Assembly: GCA_003550445.1 (NCBI GenBank)
Contig: PUKG01000283.1
Coordinates: 1-24,567 of the forward strand
Length of the DNA: 24,567 nucleotides
Reading direction: 5' to 3'
Source of the DNA: Halobacteroidaceae bacterium
GTDB lineage: Bacteria; Bacillota; Halanaerobiia; B1SED10-174
Part shown: one piece after another, positions 8,304-16,574 of the stretch
Numbering within the stretch: position 1 is the first letter of the stretch
Layout: each line of letters begins with the position of its first letter
Notes under the pieces: generated by a model
The model's database searches: none
The model's input: the letters and a program-made list of their open reading frames with translations, nothing else
Told to the model about the DNA's origin: nothing
Translations under genes and position numbers: made by a program

Positions 8304-8768
8304 ATGAAAAATTCCAATTTTATTGTTAATGTTGAGGGAGCAGTTTTCCGCAGAGATAAATGGCTAATAATAAAAAGGAGCAAAAAGGAAGAATATGCTC
8401 CCGGAACCCTTGCTTTGGTGGGTGGGAAATTGGAGTTACCAGAGGAAGATGGTTTCGAGGATATAGCCGAAGAAACTCTACGCCGGGAAATTGAGGAAGA
8501 GGTAGGAATTAAGGTAGAAGAAAGAATGGATTACCTCGAGAGTAAGGTTTTTTTTACTGATGATGGGCAACCAGTTTTTGATCTGGTTTTTTTGTGCCGG
8601 CATAAAAGCGGAGAAGCTTACCCCCGGGACCTGGAAGAAGTAGAAGAAGTTTTCTGGCAGACAGCGAAATGTATTTTGGAAAATTCCCGGGCTCCTGAGT
8701 ATTTGAAAAGGAGTCTGAGTAAAGCCGAAAAAATGAAAAGGAAAATGGAACCCTGGGGGGAGGGGTAG
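8304..8768 (+). CDS. Nudix hydrolase
   Basis: 154 residues. Nudix enzymes split nucleoside diphosphates linked to another moiety. The core motif REIEEEVGI fits REUxEExGU exactly, preceded by LVGGKLELPEEDGFEDIAEE. Between the first glycine and the REU block there are about five residues more than in the classic G-x5-E-x7-REU box. The N-terminal strands (VEGAVFRRDKWLIIKRSK) are typical of the fold. The substrate cannot be told; ADP-ribose or damaged nucleotides are common choices. It lies 17 bases after the antiporter operon with AGGAGG upstream and ends it at a terminator. Confidence 0.88.
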   Translation: MKNSNFIVNVEGAVFRRDKWLIIKRSKKEEYAPGTLALVGGKLELPEEDGFEDIAEETLRREIEEEVGIKVEERMDYLESKVFFTDDGQPVFDLVFLCRHKSGEAYPRDLEEVEEVFWQTAKCILENSRAPEYLKRSLSKAEKMKRKMEPWGEG

Positions 8769-8801
8769 GTTGTCCTTGAGGTTTGAATTTTTCCCCGAAT
8801 C

Positions 8802-8831
8802 AAAAAAGCTCCCAAAAGGGAGCTTTGTTTT
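8802..8831. terminator. Bidirectional terminator between Nudix gene and tRNA-Leu
   Basis: AAAGCTCCC at 8805-8813 pairs perfectly with GGGAGCTTT at 8818-8826 around an AAAA loop. The plus strand continues TTTGTTTT; the minus strand ends in a run of six T's. It serves the antiporter operon from the left and the tRNA from the right. Confidence 0.9.
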
Positions 8832-8834
8832 AAA

Positions 8835-8921
8835 TGGTGCCGAAGGTGGGATTCGAACCCACACGAAGGTAACTTCACACGACCCTGAATCGTGCGCGTC
8901 TGCCAATTCCGCCACTTCGGC
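8835..8921 (-). tRNA. tRNA-Leu (anticodon CAG)
   Basis: On the minus strand, GCCGAAG (8921-8915) pairs with CTTCGGC (8845-8839), followed by A and an encoded CCA (8835-8837 read backwards). The anticodon arm is CACGA-TTCAGGG-TCGTG, giving CAG, which reads CUG leucine codons. A long variable arm (GAAGTTACCTTC) and the T loop GGTTCGAATCC are present, as expected for a class II tRNA. Length is 87 nt. Confidence 0.96.
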
Positions 8922-8931
8922 TTACAAATAT

Positions 8932-8960
8932 AATATAAATTATTGAGCCCTTGTTGTCAA
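8932..8960 (-). promoter_or_regulatory. Sigma-A promoter of tRNA-Leu
   Basis: Read on the minus strand, TTGACA (8960-8955) and TATATT (8937-8932) are 17 bp apart. The predicted start is a few bases before the tRNA 5' end. A consensus -35 and close -10 indicate a strong promoter. Confidence 0.85.
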
Positions 8961-9110
8961 GGAATATCTGGTTTTTTTGGCAGGAATAAAATGGTTTATG
9001 ACGAATTGGAAAAGGTGGGTGTTTATTAGAAAAAAGATTATAAGTATGGCAATTTAGGATTGGTTTTGGGAGGATTGAAAATTTTTGGTTGCAAGGAGGG
9101 CAGGAAAAAT

Positions 9111-9560
9111 ATGAGCAAAGAAAAAGTCATGGAAAAGTCGAACTTGATTAAAGTCTTACAAACGGAGCAAAAAAAAGAGGGTTTCATTTCTGATGCGGCT
9201 ATAGAGAGAATCGCGGAAGAATTTGACCTTCCAGTAGTCGAGGTTGAAGGAGTAGTTAGTTTTTACACCCAGTTCAAAAGGGTTCCTCCGGGGAAATACC
9301 AGATTATGGTTTGCGATGGAACGGCCTGTCATATTATTGGGTCAACCTTGATTTTGAATTGGATAACAGATGATCTTGGGATTAAAGACGGGGAAACTGA
9401 TGAAGAAGGTCTTTTTTCTCTGGAAAGCGTTGCCTGTTTGGGCTGCTGCAGTTTAGCCCCGGTAATAAGTATCAATGGCAAGGTTTACGGAAAACTGGAT
9501 AGAAAAAAACTTCTAAAAATTATTGCAGACTATAAGAAAAAGGAGGCAGCTGGAGCATGA
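9111..9560 (+). CDS. stnC: NuoE-like [2Fe-2S] subunit of Stn-type transhydrogenase
   Basis: 149 residues from the ATG at 9111, chosen because AAGGAGGG lies ten bases upstream; a TTG at 9060 would add 17 unlikely residues. It has the NuoE/HydC layout: helical N-terminus and a thioredoxin-like domain with Cys68 and Cys73 (CDGTACH) and Cys109 and Cys113 (CLGCCSLAP) holding one [2Fe-2S] cluster. In HydABC and Stn complexes this subunit passes electrons to or from the flavin subunit. It shares ATGA with the next gene. The gene name rests on the three-gene set, since NuoE alone also occurs in hydrogenases and formate dehydrogenases. Confidence 0.85.
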   Translation: MSKEKVMEKSNLIKVLQTEQKKEGFISDAAIERIAEEFDLPVVEVEGVVSFYTQFKRVPPGKYQIMVCDGTACHIIGSTLILNWITDDLGIKDGETDEEGLFSLESVACLGCCSLAPVISINGKVYGKLDRKKLLKIIADYKKKEAAGA

Positions 9561-11278
9561 TAAAAAGAATAAAAGTTGGAATGGCCAGCTGCGGTATTGC
9601 CGCCGGAGCAGGCGAAGTTCTGGAGTTATTAAAAGAAATTGCTCAGGATAAAGAGGTGGTGGAAGTTGGTTGTATCGGCCATTGCTATGCCGAACCTCTT
9701 GTAGAAGTAGAAACAGATTCCGGGAACTATATTTTTGAAAAAGTTCAGCCAAAAGAAAAAGATTTGCAAAAACTCCTGGAGTTGGATGAATTTACCCGCT
9801 TCCAACCTCATAATCTCAGGATTGATAAAGAAAGGTTATTAATTACCTCTCTTGCCGGGAAAATAGTTCCTACCTCCCTGGATGAATATAAAGATCATAA
9901 GGGTTACGAGGGACTTAAAAAAGCTCTGGAAATGAAGCCAGATGAAATTGTTGAAGAGGTAAAAACCTCAAAGCTTAGAGGCCGGGGTGGTGGAGGATTT
10001 CCTGCCGGCCTTAAGTGGAGCTTCCTTGCTGCAAAAGAAAGTGAACAAAAAGTTTTGATTTGCAATGCTGATGAGGGTGATCCTGGGGCTTTTATGGATA
10101 GAACCCTTATGGAATCCCTTCCCCATCAGGTAATTGAGGGAATGCTCATTGGGGCAAAAGCAACTGGAGCCCGCAAGTTATTTATTTACTGCCGGGCAGA
10201 ATACCCCCTGGCAGTAAAAAACTTAAATATCGCAATTGAACAAATAGAAAAAGAGGGTCTTAATATTATTGATGGAGAGCCCGTAGACATTATGGTTAAA
10301 GAGGGCGCAGGAGCCTTTGTTTGCGGGGAAGAAACAGCTCTTATCCATTCGCTAGAGGGAAAAAGGGGAACTCCTCGGTACAGACCACCCTATCCAACAG
10401 ATTATGGTTTCCATGGGTATCCCTCGGCAATTAATAATGTTGAAACCTTTGCCAACGTACCCTTTATTGTCAGGGAGGGCGGAGCCAAGTTCGCTGAAAC
10501 TGGAACTGAAAACAGTACCGGAACTAAACTTTTTGCCCTGGCCGGAGACTTAAAATATTCGGGACTTGTCGAGGTCCCGATGGGGATTTCAATTGGCGAG
10601 GTTGTTTATGATATTGGAGGGGCTGAACCAGGAAGCGTAAAAGCCGTTCAGATTGGAGGGCCCAGTGGTGGATGTATCCCTGCAGATCACTTTGATACTC
10701 CAATTGATTATGATTCCTTGACCTCCCTTGGGGCAATAATGGGTTCTGGTGGGTTAATTGTTATAGGTAATGATCGCTGTATGGTAGAAACAGCCCGTTA
10801 TTTCCTGGAATTTACCACTCGGGAAAGCTGCGGGAAATGCACTTTTTGCAGGATCGGAACCAAGCGTATGTTAGAAACCCTGGAAAGAATTACAGGGGGA
10901 GAAGGTAGCACGGAGGATGTTGAACTTCTTAGTGACCTGGGTAATAAAATTATCCGGGGGTCTCTTTGTGGGCTGGGACAAACTGCCCCCAATCCGGTTC
11001 TTTCAACCCTAAAATATTTTAACAATGAGTACCTGGCACATGTGGAAGAAGGATTTTGCTCTGCCATGGAATGCAAAGCCTTGGTAGATGTTTTCATTGA
11101 CCAGGAAACCTGTATTGAATGCGGGCAGTGCATAAAAAATTGTCCCGTTGACTGTATAAGCGAAGATTATGTTGTTGATAACGAGGTTTGCACCCGGTGC
11201 AATAGTTGTATTGAGGTTTGCCCGGTAGATGCAATAGCTCGGATTGCGAAAGGAGGGGAAGTCAGTGTCAGAAATTAA
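9557..11278 (+). CDS. stnB: NuoF-like NADH-binding flavin subunit of Stn-type transhydrogenase
   Basis: 573 residues. Order of domains: an N-terminal thioredoxin-like domain (1-75) with Cys12, Cys39 and Cys43; the FMN/NADH core (GRGGGGFPAGLKW at 142-154, NADEGDPGAFMDR, GAGAFVCGEETAL at 251-263); an SLBB region; the [4Fe-4S] site ESCGKCTFCRIGT (Cys425, 428, 431) plus Cys471; and two C-terminal [4Fe-4S] sets (Cys519-522-525-529 with Cys533; Cys545-548-551-555). This is the HydB/StnB form, in which the flavin is the probable site of NADH oxidation or electron bifurcation. The N-terminal domain shows three rather than four obvious cluster cysteines. Confidence 0.87.
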   Translation: MIKRIKVGMASCGIAAGAGEVLELLKEIAQDKEVVEVGCIGHCYAEPLVEVETDSGNYIFEKVQPKEKDLQKLLELDEFTRFQPHNLRIDKERLLITSLAGKIVPTSLDEYKDHKGYEGLKKALEMKPDEIVEEVKTSKLRGRGGGGFPAGLKWSFLAAKESEQKVLICNADEGDPGAFMDRTLMESLPHQVIEGMLIGAKATGARKLFIYCRAEYPLAVKNLNIAIEQIEKEGLNIIDGEPVDIMVKEGAGAFVCGEETALIHSLEGKRGTPRYRPPYPTDYGFHGYPSAINNVETFANVPFIVREGGAKFAETGTENSTGTKLFALAGDLKYSGLVEVPMGISIGEVVYDIGGAEPGSVKAVQIGGPSGGCIPADHFDTPIDYDSLTSLGAIMGSGGLIVIGNDRCMVETARYFLEFTTRESCGKCTFCRIGTKRMLETLERITGGEGSTEDVELLSDLGNKIIRGSLCGLGQTAPNPVLSTLKYFNNEYLAHVEEGFCSAMECKALVDVFIDQETCIECGQCIKNCPVDCISEDYVVDNEVCTRCNSCIEVCPVDAIARIAKGGEVSVRN

Positions 11279-13304
11279 ATTAAAAATAGATGGAAAAGAA
11301 GTTATTGCCCCCGAAGGTCAGACAATACTTGAAGTTGCAAGGGAAAATGGAATAGAGATCCCGACAATGTGCCACGAGGATCGAATTAGCCAGACCACCT
11401 CCTGTTTTGTTTGCATTGTTAGGGAAGGGAAAAATGGTAACTGGATGCCATCCTGTTCAGCCATTGCCCAGGATGGTATGGAAGTCGATGCTTCCAGCGA
11501 TGCTGTTCGGGATATGCGGCGTAGTGCACTTGACCTACTCCTTTCCGAGCATACCGGAGATTGTGAAGCGCCCTGCACAATTTCCTGCCCGGCTCATGCC
11601 CGGGTAGAAGAATATGTACGGGCCGGGCGTGATGGCGACTTAAGGAAAACCCTGGAAATTGCCAAGGAGAGAATTCCCTTACCTTTATCAATTGGTAGGG
11701 TTTGTCCCCGTTTTTGTGAAAAGGACTGCAGGCGAAATGCTCTTGATAATGAAGGGGTAGCAATTAATGATTTTAAGCGGATTTCCGCTGACCTCTATTA
11801 TGATGAATATATGGAGGAACGTAAAGACCTGACAGGTCAAAAAGTTGCAATTATTGGGTCTGGACCTGCAGGGCTGGCAGCAGCCTATTTTCTCAGGTTA
11901 GAAGGTGTAGCTTCTGATATTTATGAAAAATTGCCCGAAACTGGTGGAATGCTTCGCTATGGAATTCCTGAATACCGATTGCCCAAAAAAACCCTTGATA
12001 GGGAGATTGCCCACTTTGAAAAAATGGGTGGAATAAAAATATTCTGCAATAAGGAACTGGGTAAGGATATCGAGATTGAGGAACTAAAGAAGGAATATGA
12101 CGCGGTAATTGTTGCAGTAGGATCATGGAGTGCAACAGGCATGAGGACTGAAGGTGAGGAACTTGCCAGAGGAGGAATTGACTGGCTGGAAGAATTAGCC
12201 CGTAAAAACTGGCAGGGAGAAGATCCTGGAGAAACAATTGTTGTAGGCGGTGGAAACACGGCAATGGACTGTGTACGTAGTGCTTTACGACTTACAGACA
12301 AGCCGGTCCACTGTATGTACCGCAGGACGGAAAAAGAGATGCCTGCCGAGCAGATAGAAATTGATGAAGCCAGGGAAGAAGGAGCCCAATTTAATTTTCT
12401 AACCCAGCCCATTAAACTGCGCAGGGAAAATGGGAAACTGGTCCTGGAATGCTTGCGGATGGAATTGGGGGAACCCGATGCTTCAGGAAGAAGGAGACCG
12501 GTCCCAATTGAAGGAAGTGAATTTGAAGTTGCTGCTGATACTGTAATTGCTGCAATTGGGCAGAAAACAATAGCTCCCGATGGACTTCCTACAAACAAGT
12601 GGGGAGACGTAGATGTGGAGGAAGCTGATTGTCGTGCAGAAGGTAATGTTTTTGCTGCTGGAGATTGTGTTAGCGGCCCTGCTACTGTAGTGGAAGCTGT
12701 TGAAGGTGGGAGAAGGACTGCCCTGGGAGTTCTTGCTTACCTGAAGGGGGAAAAATGTGAACTGCCCCGCCAGATTAATGTTTCCCGCGGACACTGGCAG
12801 AGCCTTTCAGAGGATGATCTTGTTTTCCTGTTTGACCCGGAAGAAATGGGAAGGGTTCCTCAGCGCCTGATTCCCCTGGAAGAAAGAACCTCAACATTTA
12901 AGGAAGTAAGCCATACTTTTACTGAAGAAGAAATTTATGAAGAAGGAAAGCGCTGTATCGAGTGCAGCTGCACAGCAAAAAATGATTGCCGCTTAAAAGA
13001 TTATTCCGAAGTCTATGGTGCTCATCCGGAAACCTTTGGAGGAGAAAAGGGTGAACCAACCTATAATGCCCGACATCCACATATTATCCTTGATAACGGA
13101 AAATGTGTAAAATGCGGAATTTGTGTAAAAATTTGTAGCGAGGTTGTAAATGACTATCTCCTGGGCTTCAAAAACCGGGGCTTTAAAACAAAAGTTGAAA
13201 CTGCTTTCAACACGACCCTTCCTGAAAACTGCACAGAATGCGGTGAATGCGTTGAAGCCTGCCCTGTAGGAGCCCTGGACTGGAAAAAGAAAAAGGACGA
13301 ATAA
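11265..13304 (+). CDS. stnA: Ferredoxin/GltD-like NADPH subunit of Stn-type transhydrogenase
   Basis: 679 residues from the GTG at 11265, which has AAAGGAGGGG just upstream and overlaps stnB by 14 bases. Domains: NuoG-like [2Fe-2S] (Cys36, 47, 50, 64); GltD/NfnB N-terminal iron-sulfur region (Cys100, 104, 108 and Cys147, 151, 155); FAD site GSGPAG at 198-203; NADPH site GGGNTAMD at 328; FAD-closing NVFAAGDCVSGPATVVEA; and C-terminal cysteine sets at 564-575, 614-624 and 656-666, the last two being typical ferredoxin repeats. This matches the NfnB-like subunit of the Sporomusa-type Nfn, which exchanges electrons among NADH, NADPH and ferredoxin. No hydrogenase or formate dehydrogenase catalytic subunit lies beside it, which favours transhydrogenase over HydABC. 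Confidence 0.83.
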   Translation: MSEIKLKIDGKEVIAPEGQTILEVARENGIEIPTMCHEDRISQTTSCFVCIVREGKNGNWMPSCSAIAQDGMEVDASSDAVRDMRRSALDLLLSEHTGDCEAPCTISCPAHARVEEYVRAGRDGDLRKTLEIAKERIPLPLSIGRVCPRFCEKDCRRNALDNEGVAINDFKRISADLYYDEYMEERKDLTGQKVAIIGSGPAGLAAAYFLRLEGVASDIYEKLPETGGMLRYGIPEYRLPKKTLDREIAHFEKMGGIKIFCNKELGKDIEIEELKKEYDAVIVAVGSWSATGMRTEGEELARGGIDWLEELARKNWQGEDPGETIVVGGGNTAMDCVRSALRLTDKPVHCMYRRTEKEMPAEQIEIDEAREEGAQFNFLTQPIKLRRENGKLVLECLRMELGEPDASGRRRPVPIEGSEFEVAADTVIAAIGQKTIAPDGLPTNKWGDVDVEEADCRAEGNVFAAGDCVSGPATVVEAVEGGRRTALGVLAYLKGEKCELPRQINVSRGHWQSLSEDDLVFLFDPEEMGRVPQRLIPLEERTSTFKEVSHTFTEEEIYEEGKRCIECSCTAKNDCRLKDYSEVYGAHPETFGGEKGEPTYNARHPHIILDNGKCVKCGICVKICSEVVNDYLLGFKNRGFKTKVETAFNTTLPENCTECGECVEACPVGALDWKKKKDE

Positions 13305-13342
13305 AAAATAAAATCGTCCGGGAAATCAAAGGAGGAAATTGC

Positions 13343-14191
13343 ATGTCAAATCTTATCGATGGAAAGCAAATTGCCAAGGAAATCAGAGCGGAACTAAAAA
13401 AGGAAGTTGCTGAACTGAAAGAAAAAACAGGAAAAATTCCAGGTCTTGCTGTAGTACTGGTGGGGGAAGATCCCGCATCCGCAACCTATGTGAAAATGAA
13501 AGGGAAAGCCTGTGAAGAAGCAGGATTTTTATCCCGAACCCACCGTCTTTCCGAAAACACCACACAAACTGAACTTCTCGATCTGGTTAAACAGCTAAAT
13601 GAAGATGATGAGATTCATGGTATCCTGGTTCAGCTTCCCTTACCTGATGGATTGGATGAGCAGGAAGTCCTTTACACTATTGACCCTGAAAAAGATGTTG
13701 ACGGTTTTCATCCCTTTAATGTAGGACGCTTAATGACCGGTGATCCAAGTTTTGTTCCCTGTACCCCGCGGGGTGTAATTGAACTTTTGGATCGGTCGGG
13801 AATTGAAATAAAAGGAAAGCGAGCCGTTGTTGTTGGAAGAAGCAACATAGTTGGTAAGCCCGCTGCCTTACTACTTCTCCAGCGCCATGCTACTGTAACA
13901 ATTTGTCATTCCCGGACCCAGGATCTGCCGGGAGTTGTAAGAGAAGCTGATATTGTTGTTGCAGCTGTCGGGCGCCCTGAAATGATCAAGGGAGACTGGA
14001 TTAAAAAAGGCGCAGTGGTTATTGATGTTGGAGTTAACAGGGTAGGAGAGAAAAAACTTGTTGGGGATGTTGCTTTTGATGAAGCAAAAGAAGTTGCCAG
14101 CCTTATTACCCCTGTCCCAGGCGGTGTTGGCCCCATGACAATTGCTATGCTATTACAGAACACCCTGGAATCTTTTAAAACCCATGGATAA
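13343..14191 (+). CDS. folD: Methylene-THF dehydrogenase / methenyl-THF cyclohydrolase
   Basis: 282 residues, the usual FolD length. It interconverts methylene-, methenyl- and formyl-tetrahydrofolate with NAD(P)H, for purine synthesis and, in acetogens, the methyl branch of the Wood-Ljungdahl pathway. Catalytic Tyr49 and Lys53 (SATYVKMKGKA), HGILVQLPLP, DVDGFHPFNVGRL and the nucleotide motif VVGRSNIVGKPAA are all intact. GGAGG precedes the ATG. It follows stnA by 38 bases and overlaps xseA by eight (ATGGATAA), linking the redox genes and the OLE-type cluster. Confidence 0.96.
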   Translation: MSNLIDGKQIAKEIRAELKKEVAELKEKTGKIPGLAVVLVGEDPASATYVKMKGKACEEAGFLSRTHRLSENTTQTELLDLVKQLNEDDEIHGILVQLPLPDGLDEQEVLYTIDPEKDVDGFHPFNVGRLMTGDPSFVPCTPRGVIELLDRSGIEIKGKRAVVVGRSNIVGKPAALLLLQRHATVTICHSRTQDLPGVVREADIVVAAVGRPEMIKGDWIKKGAVVIDVGVNRVGEKKLVGDVAFDEAKEVASLITPVPGGVGPMTIAMLLQNTLESFKTHG

Positions 14192-15431
14192 AACAGTCCT
14201 TACCGTTAGCGAGCTCACCAGCTACCTGCAGGGTGTTTTGCGGCGGGAAGAACTGTTAAGTGACCTTTGGGTTGCAGGAGAGATATCTAATTTTCACAAG
14301 CATTACTCCGGGCACTGCTACTTTACCCTAAAAGACAAAGAATCTCGGTTAAGGGCGGTATTTTTCAAAGGTCAGGCCGAGAAAATCAAGTTTAAAATGG
14401 AGGATGGCCTTGATGTGATGGCCCGGGGCTTTATTGATATCTACAAGCAACGCGGAGAATATCAGCTGTATGTTCAGGATATGGAACCTGCTGGAGTAGG
14501 TGCTTTACACCTGGCTTTTGAACAGCTCAAAAAGAAACTGGAGGAAGAAGGGCTTTTTGCGGAGGAGCACAAAAAGCCCCTTCCTCCTTTTCCGCAAAAA
14601 GTAGGTGTTGTTAGCTCAGCTTCAGGGGCGGCAATAAAGGATATACTCGCGGTTTTTCGGAGGCGTTCTGCAGGTACTTCGTTACTTCTTGCTCCTGCCC
14701 GGGTTCAGGGTGACGGCGCAGGAGAGGAAATTGCTAACGCTCTGGAAAAACTTTCCCGGACTGACGTAGATGTAATTATTGTAACAAGAGGGGGAGGGTC
14801 ACTGGAAGAACTCTGGGCTTTTAACGAAGAGGTTTTGGCCCGGGCAATTTATGCCTGCCCCGTACCCGTTATTTCCGCTGTTGGCCACGAGAGAGACTTT
14901 ACCATTGCTGATTTTGTGGCTGATAGCAGGGCTCCTACCCCTTCTGCTGCCGCAGAAATGGTTGTTCCCGACCACCGGGAAATAATAAAAGATATAAAAG
15001 AATATAGAAGAAGGTTAAAGAAGGGTCTTTTTGACCTCCTGGAAAGAAGGGAAAATGAGCTTGAAACCCTTCGACAGAAAAGGATTTTTCTTCGTCCTCT
15101 TGAAGAAATAATTGAAAGGCGCCAACAGATCCTGGATGACCTGGAAACGAAGATGGCTACAAAAATCAAACATGATCAGCAAATGGAAAGAGAAAGGTTG
15201 CAAACAAGGGTTGCTCGTCTGGAAGGATTAAGCCCACTTAAAATTCTCGGCTTGGGGTACAGCATCTGTACTGATATTTCTGGTGAAAAAGTTTATAAGG
15301 ATTACCGGCAACTAAAAAAGGAAGATCGGGTAAAAATTATTTTCTCCCGGGGTGAGGCTGAAGCTAATGTTGTTTCTACTCGGGACAATCAAGACAAGGA
15401 GGATGGAAATGGGGGCAAAGCAAAAGGATAA
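14184..15431 (+). CDS. xseA: Exodeoxyribonuclease VII large subunit
   Basis: 415 residues from the ATG at 14184, which overlaps the folD stop and gives the normal start MDKTVLTVSELTSYLQGVL; a longer frame to 14142 is unlikely. An OB fold (GEISNFHKHYSGHCYFTLKD) is followed by the catalytic region VGVVSSASGAAIKDILAVFRRR (not interrupted), TRGGGSLEELWAFNEE and GHERDFTIADFVADSRAPTP, then a coiled-coil stretch. With XseB it degrades single-stranded DNA in both directions. Confidence 0.95.
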   Translation: MDKTVLTVSELTSYLQGVLRREELLSDLWVAGEISNFHKHYSGHCYFTLKDKESRLRAVFFKGQAEKIKFKMEDGLDVMARGFIDIYKQRGEYQLYVQDMEPAGVGALHLAFEQLKKKLEEEGLFAEEHKKPLPPFPQKVGVVSSASGAAIKDILAVFRRRSAGTSLLLAPARVQGDGAGEEIANALEKLSRTDVDVIIVTRGGGSLEELWAFNEEVLARAIYACPVPVISAVGHERDFTIADFVADSRAPTPSAAAEMVVPDHREIIKDIKEYRRRLKKGLFDLLERRENELETLRQKRIFLRPLEEIIERRQQILDDLETKMATKIKHDQQMERERLQTRVARLEGLSPLKILGLGYSICTDISGEKVYKDYRQLKKEDRVKIIFSRGEAEANVVSTRDNQDKEDGNGGKAKG

Positions 15432-15723
15432 ATTAAATTTTGAAGAGGCCCTGCAAAAACTGGAGGGAATAGTTGAAAAACTTGAAAGTGGGGATTTGAA
15501 ACTTGATGAATCCCTTGAACTTTTTGAGGAAGGGGTCCGCCTTTCCCGCCTTTGCCAGAAAAAACTTGAAGAGGCCCAGGGTAAAATTGAAAAACTGGTA
15601 AAGGAGAAAGATGGTGAAATAGAGACAGAACCTTTTGCAACCCCGGAAGAAAATGAAGAAAATAATGGCGGAAATGAAAAGAACCAAACAGGTGGTAGAA
15701 ACCTATTTGCCCAGGATAATTGA
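15409..15723 (+). CDS. xseB: Exodeoxyribonuclease VII small subunit
   Basis: 104 residues from the ATG at 15409, six bases after AAGGAGG; the ATG at 15403 abuts the ribosome site and is unlikely. The core LNFEEALQKLEGIVEKLESG, then DLKLDESLELFEEGVRLSRL, is the XseB coiled hairpin. Most XseB proteins have about 75-80 residues; this one adds an acidic, Asn-rich tail (EENEENNGGNEKNQTGG) that overlaps the ispA start. It overlaps xseA by 23 bases. Confidence 0.93.
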   Translation: MGAKQKDKLNFEEALQKLEGIVEKLESGDLKLDESLELFEEGVRLSRLCQKKLEEAQGKIEKLVKEKDGEIETEPFATPEENEENNGGNEKNQTGGRNLFAQDN

Positions 15724-16537
15724 AGATAGAAATATTCCGGGAAAACTTGGAGAAGCAATAGGTTATGCTCTTGCTGGCAATGGAAAAAGGCTTCGTCCCT
15801 TTCTTTTCCTCCAGGCATTCAAAATGTATTCCCCAGAGGAGGAAAAGGTGCTGCCCTTTGCCTGTGGTATTGAAGCAATTCACACTTATTCCCTTGTGCA
15901 CGATGATCTTCCCTTAATGGACAATGATGACTTTCGGAGGGGAAGACTGACAACTCATCGGGTTTATGGTGAAGCCAACGCTTTATTGGTTGGGGATGCC
16001 CTTTTAACACTGGCTTTTGAGTTGATGAACTCGGTGGGGGAAAACTTTCCCCCGGAAAAAGTTCAAAGGGCAATAAAAGAGGTTGTAAAAGCATCTGGCC
16101 CCGAGGGAATGGTAGGAGGTCAATACCTGGACCTCAAAGGGGAAGGTCGGAAAATTAATCTTTGTGAGTTGGAAAAAATCCATAGAAAAAAAACCGGGGC
16201 TCTTATTACCGCATCTATTTTGAGTGGGGGGATCCTCGGGAATGCTCCAGAGGAGGACTTAGAAGCATTAGAAATTTATGGCCAGGATTTAGGTTTATTG
16301 TTTCAGATTACCGATGATCTACTGGATGTTGTTGGAGACCCGGAAAAAACGGGGAAAGAAGGCCAAAAAGATGCCTCTTTAGGTAAAGCAACTTATCCTG
16401 GCTTGCTTGGGTTAGATGGAGCAAAGGAAAAAGCGGAGGAAAAAAGGCAGGCAGCTAATATTTCTGCGGCAAAGCTTGGGGACAAGGGGAAAATTTTTAT
16501 TGAACTGTCAGATTTTGTTTTTTCCCGGGATAGGTGA
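15653..16537 (+). CDS. ispA: Farnesyl diphosphate synthase-type prenyltransferase
   Basis: 294 residues from the ATG at 15653, picked because it gives the family's usual distance to the YLP motif; ATGs at 15665 and 15674 are also possible. It condenses IPP with allylic diphosphates. The first Asp-rich motif is DDLPLMD (84-90), with Tyr five residues before it as in FPP synthases; the second is DDLLD (221-225). GNGKRLRP and HRKKTGAL are also typical. With dxs downstream it joins two steps of isoprenoid supply. It overlaps xseB by about 70 bases and ends four bases before the OLE promoter. Confidence 0.92.
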   Translation: MKKIMAEMKRTKQVVETYLPRIIEDRNIPGKLGEAIGYALAGNGKRLRPFLFLQAFKMYSPEEEKVLPFACGIEAIHTYSLVHDDLPLMDNDDFRRGRLTTHRVYGEANALLVGDALLTLAFELMNSVGENFPPEKVQRAIKEVVKASGPEGMVGGQYLDLKGEGRKINLCELEKIHRKKTGALITASILSGGILGNAPEEDLEALEIYGQDLGLLFQITDDLLDVVGDPEKTGKEGQKDASLGKATYPGLLGLDGAKEKAEEKRQAANISAAKLGDKGKIFIELSDFVFSRDR

Positions 16538-16540
16538 TAA

Positions 16541-16569
16541 TTGCCAGTTTTAAGGGGTTATGTTATAAT
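16541..16569 (+). promoter_or_regulatory. Sigma-A promoter for OLE RNA and downstream genes
   Basis: TTGCCA at 16541-16546 and a perfect TATAAT at 16564-16569 are spaced by exactly 17 bp. The predicted start (about 16575) is the first base of the RNA's terminal helix. It starts three bases after the ispA stop, so OLE can be made apart from the upstream operon. Confidence 0.88.
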
Positions 16570-16574
16570 TAATT

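Noticed and set aside
8961..9110. Promoter or Rex-type operator upstream of stnC
   Set aside because: Partial -35 and -10 matches (for example TATAAG at 9039) lack partners at proper spacing, and no Rex-like palindrome is seen.
11957..12598. Minus-strand open frame of 213 codons inside stnA
   Set aside because: Low-complexity Ser/Ile/Pro-rich shadow of a well-supported gene with intact motifs.
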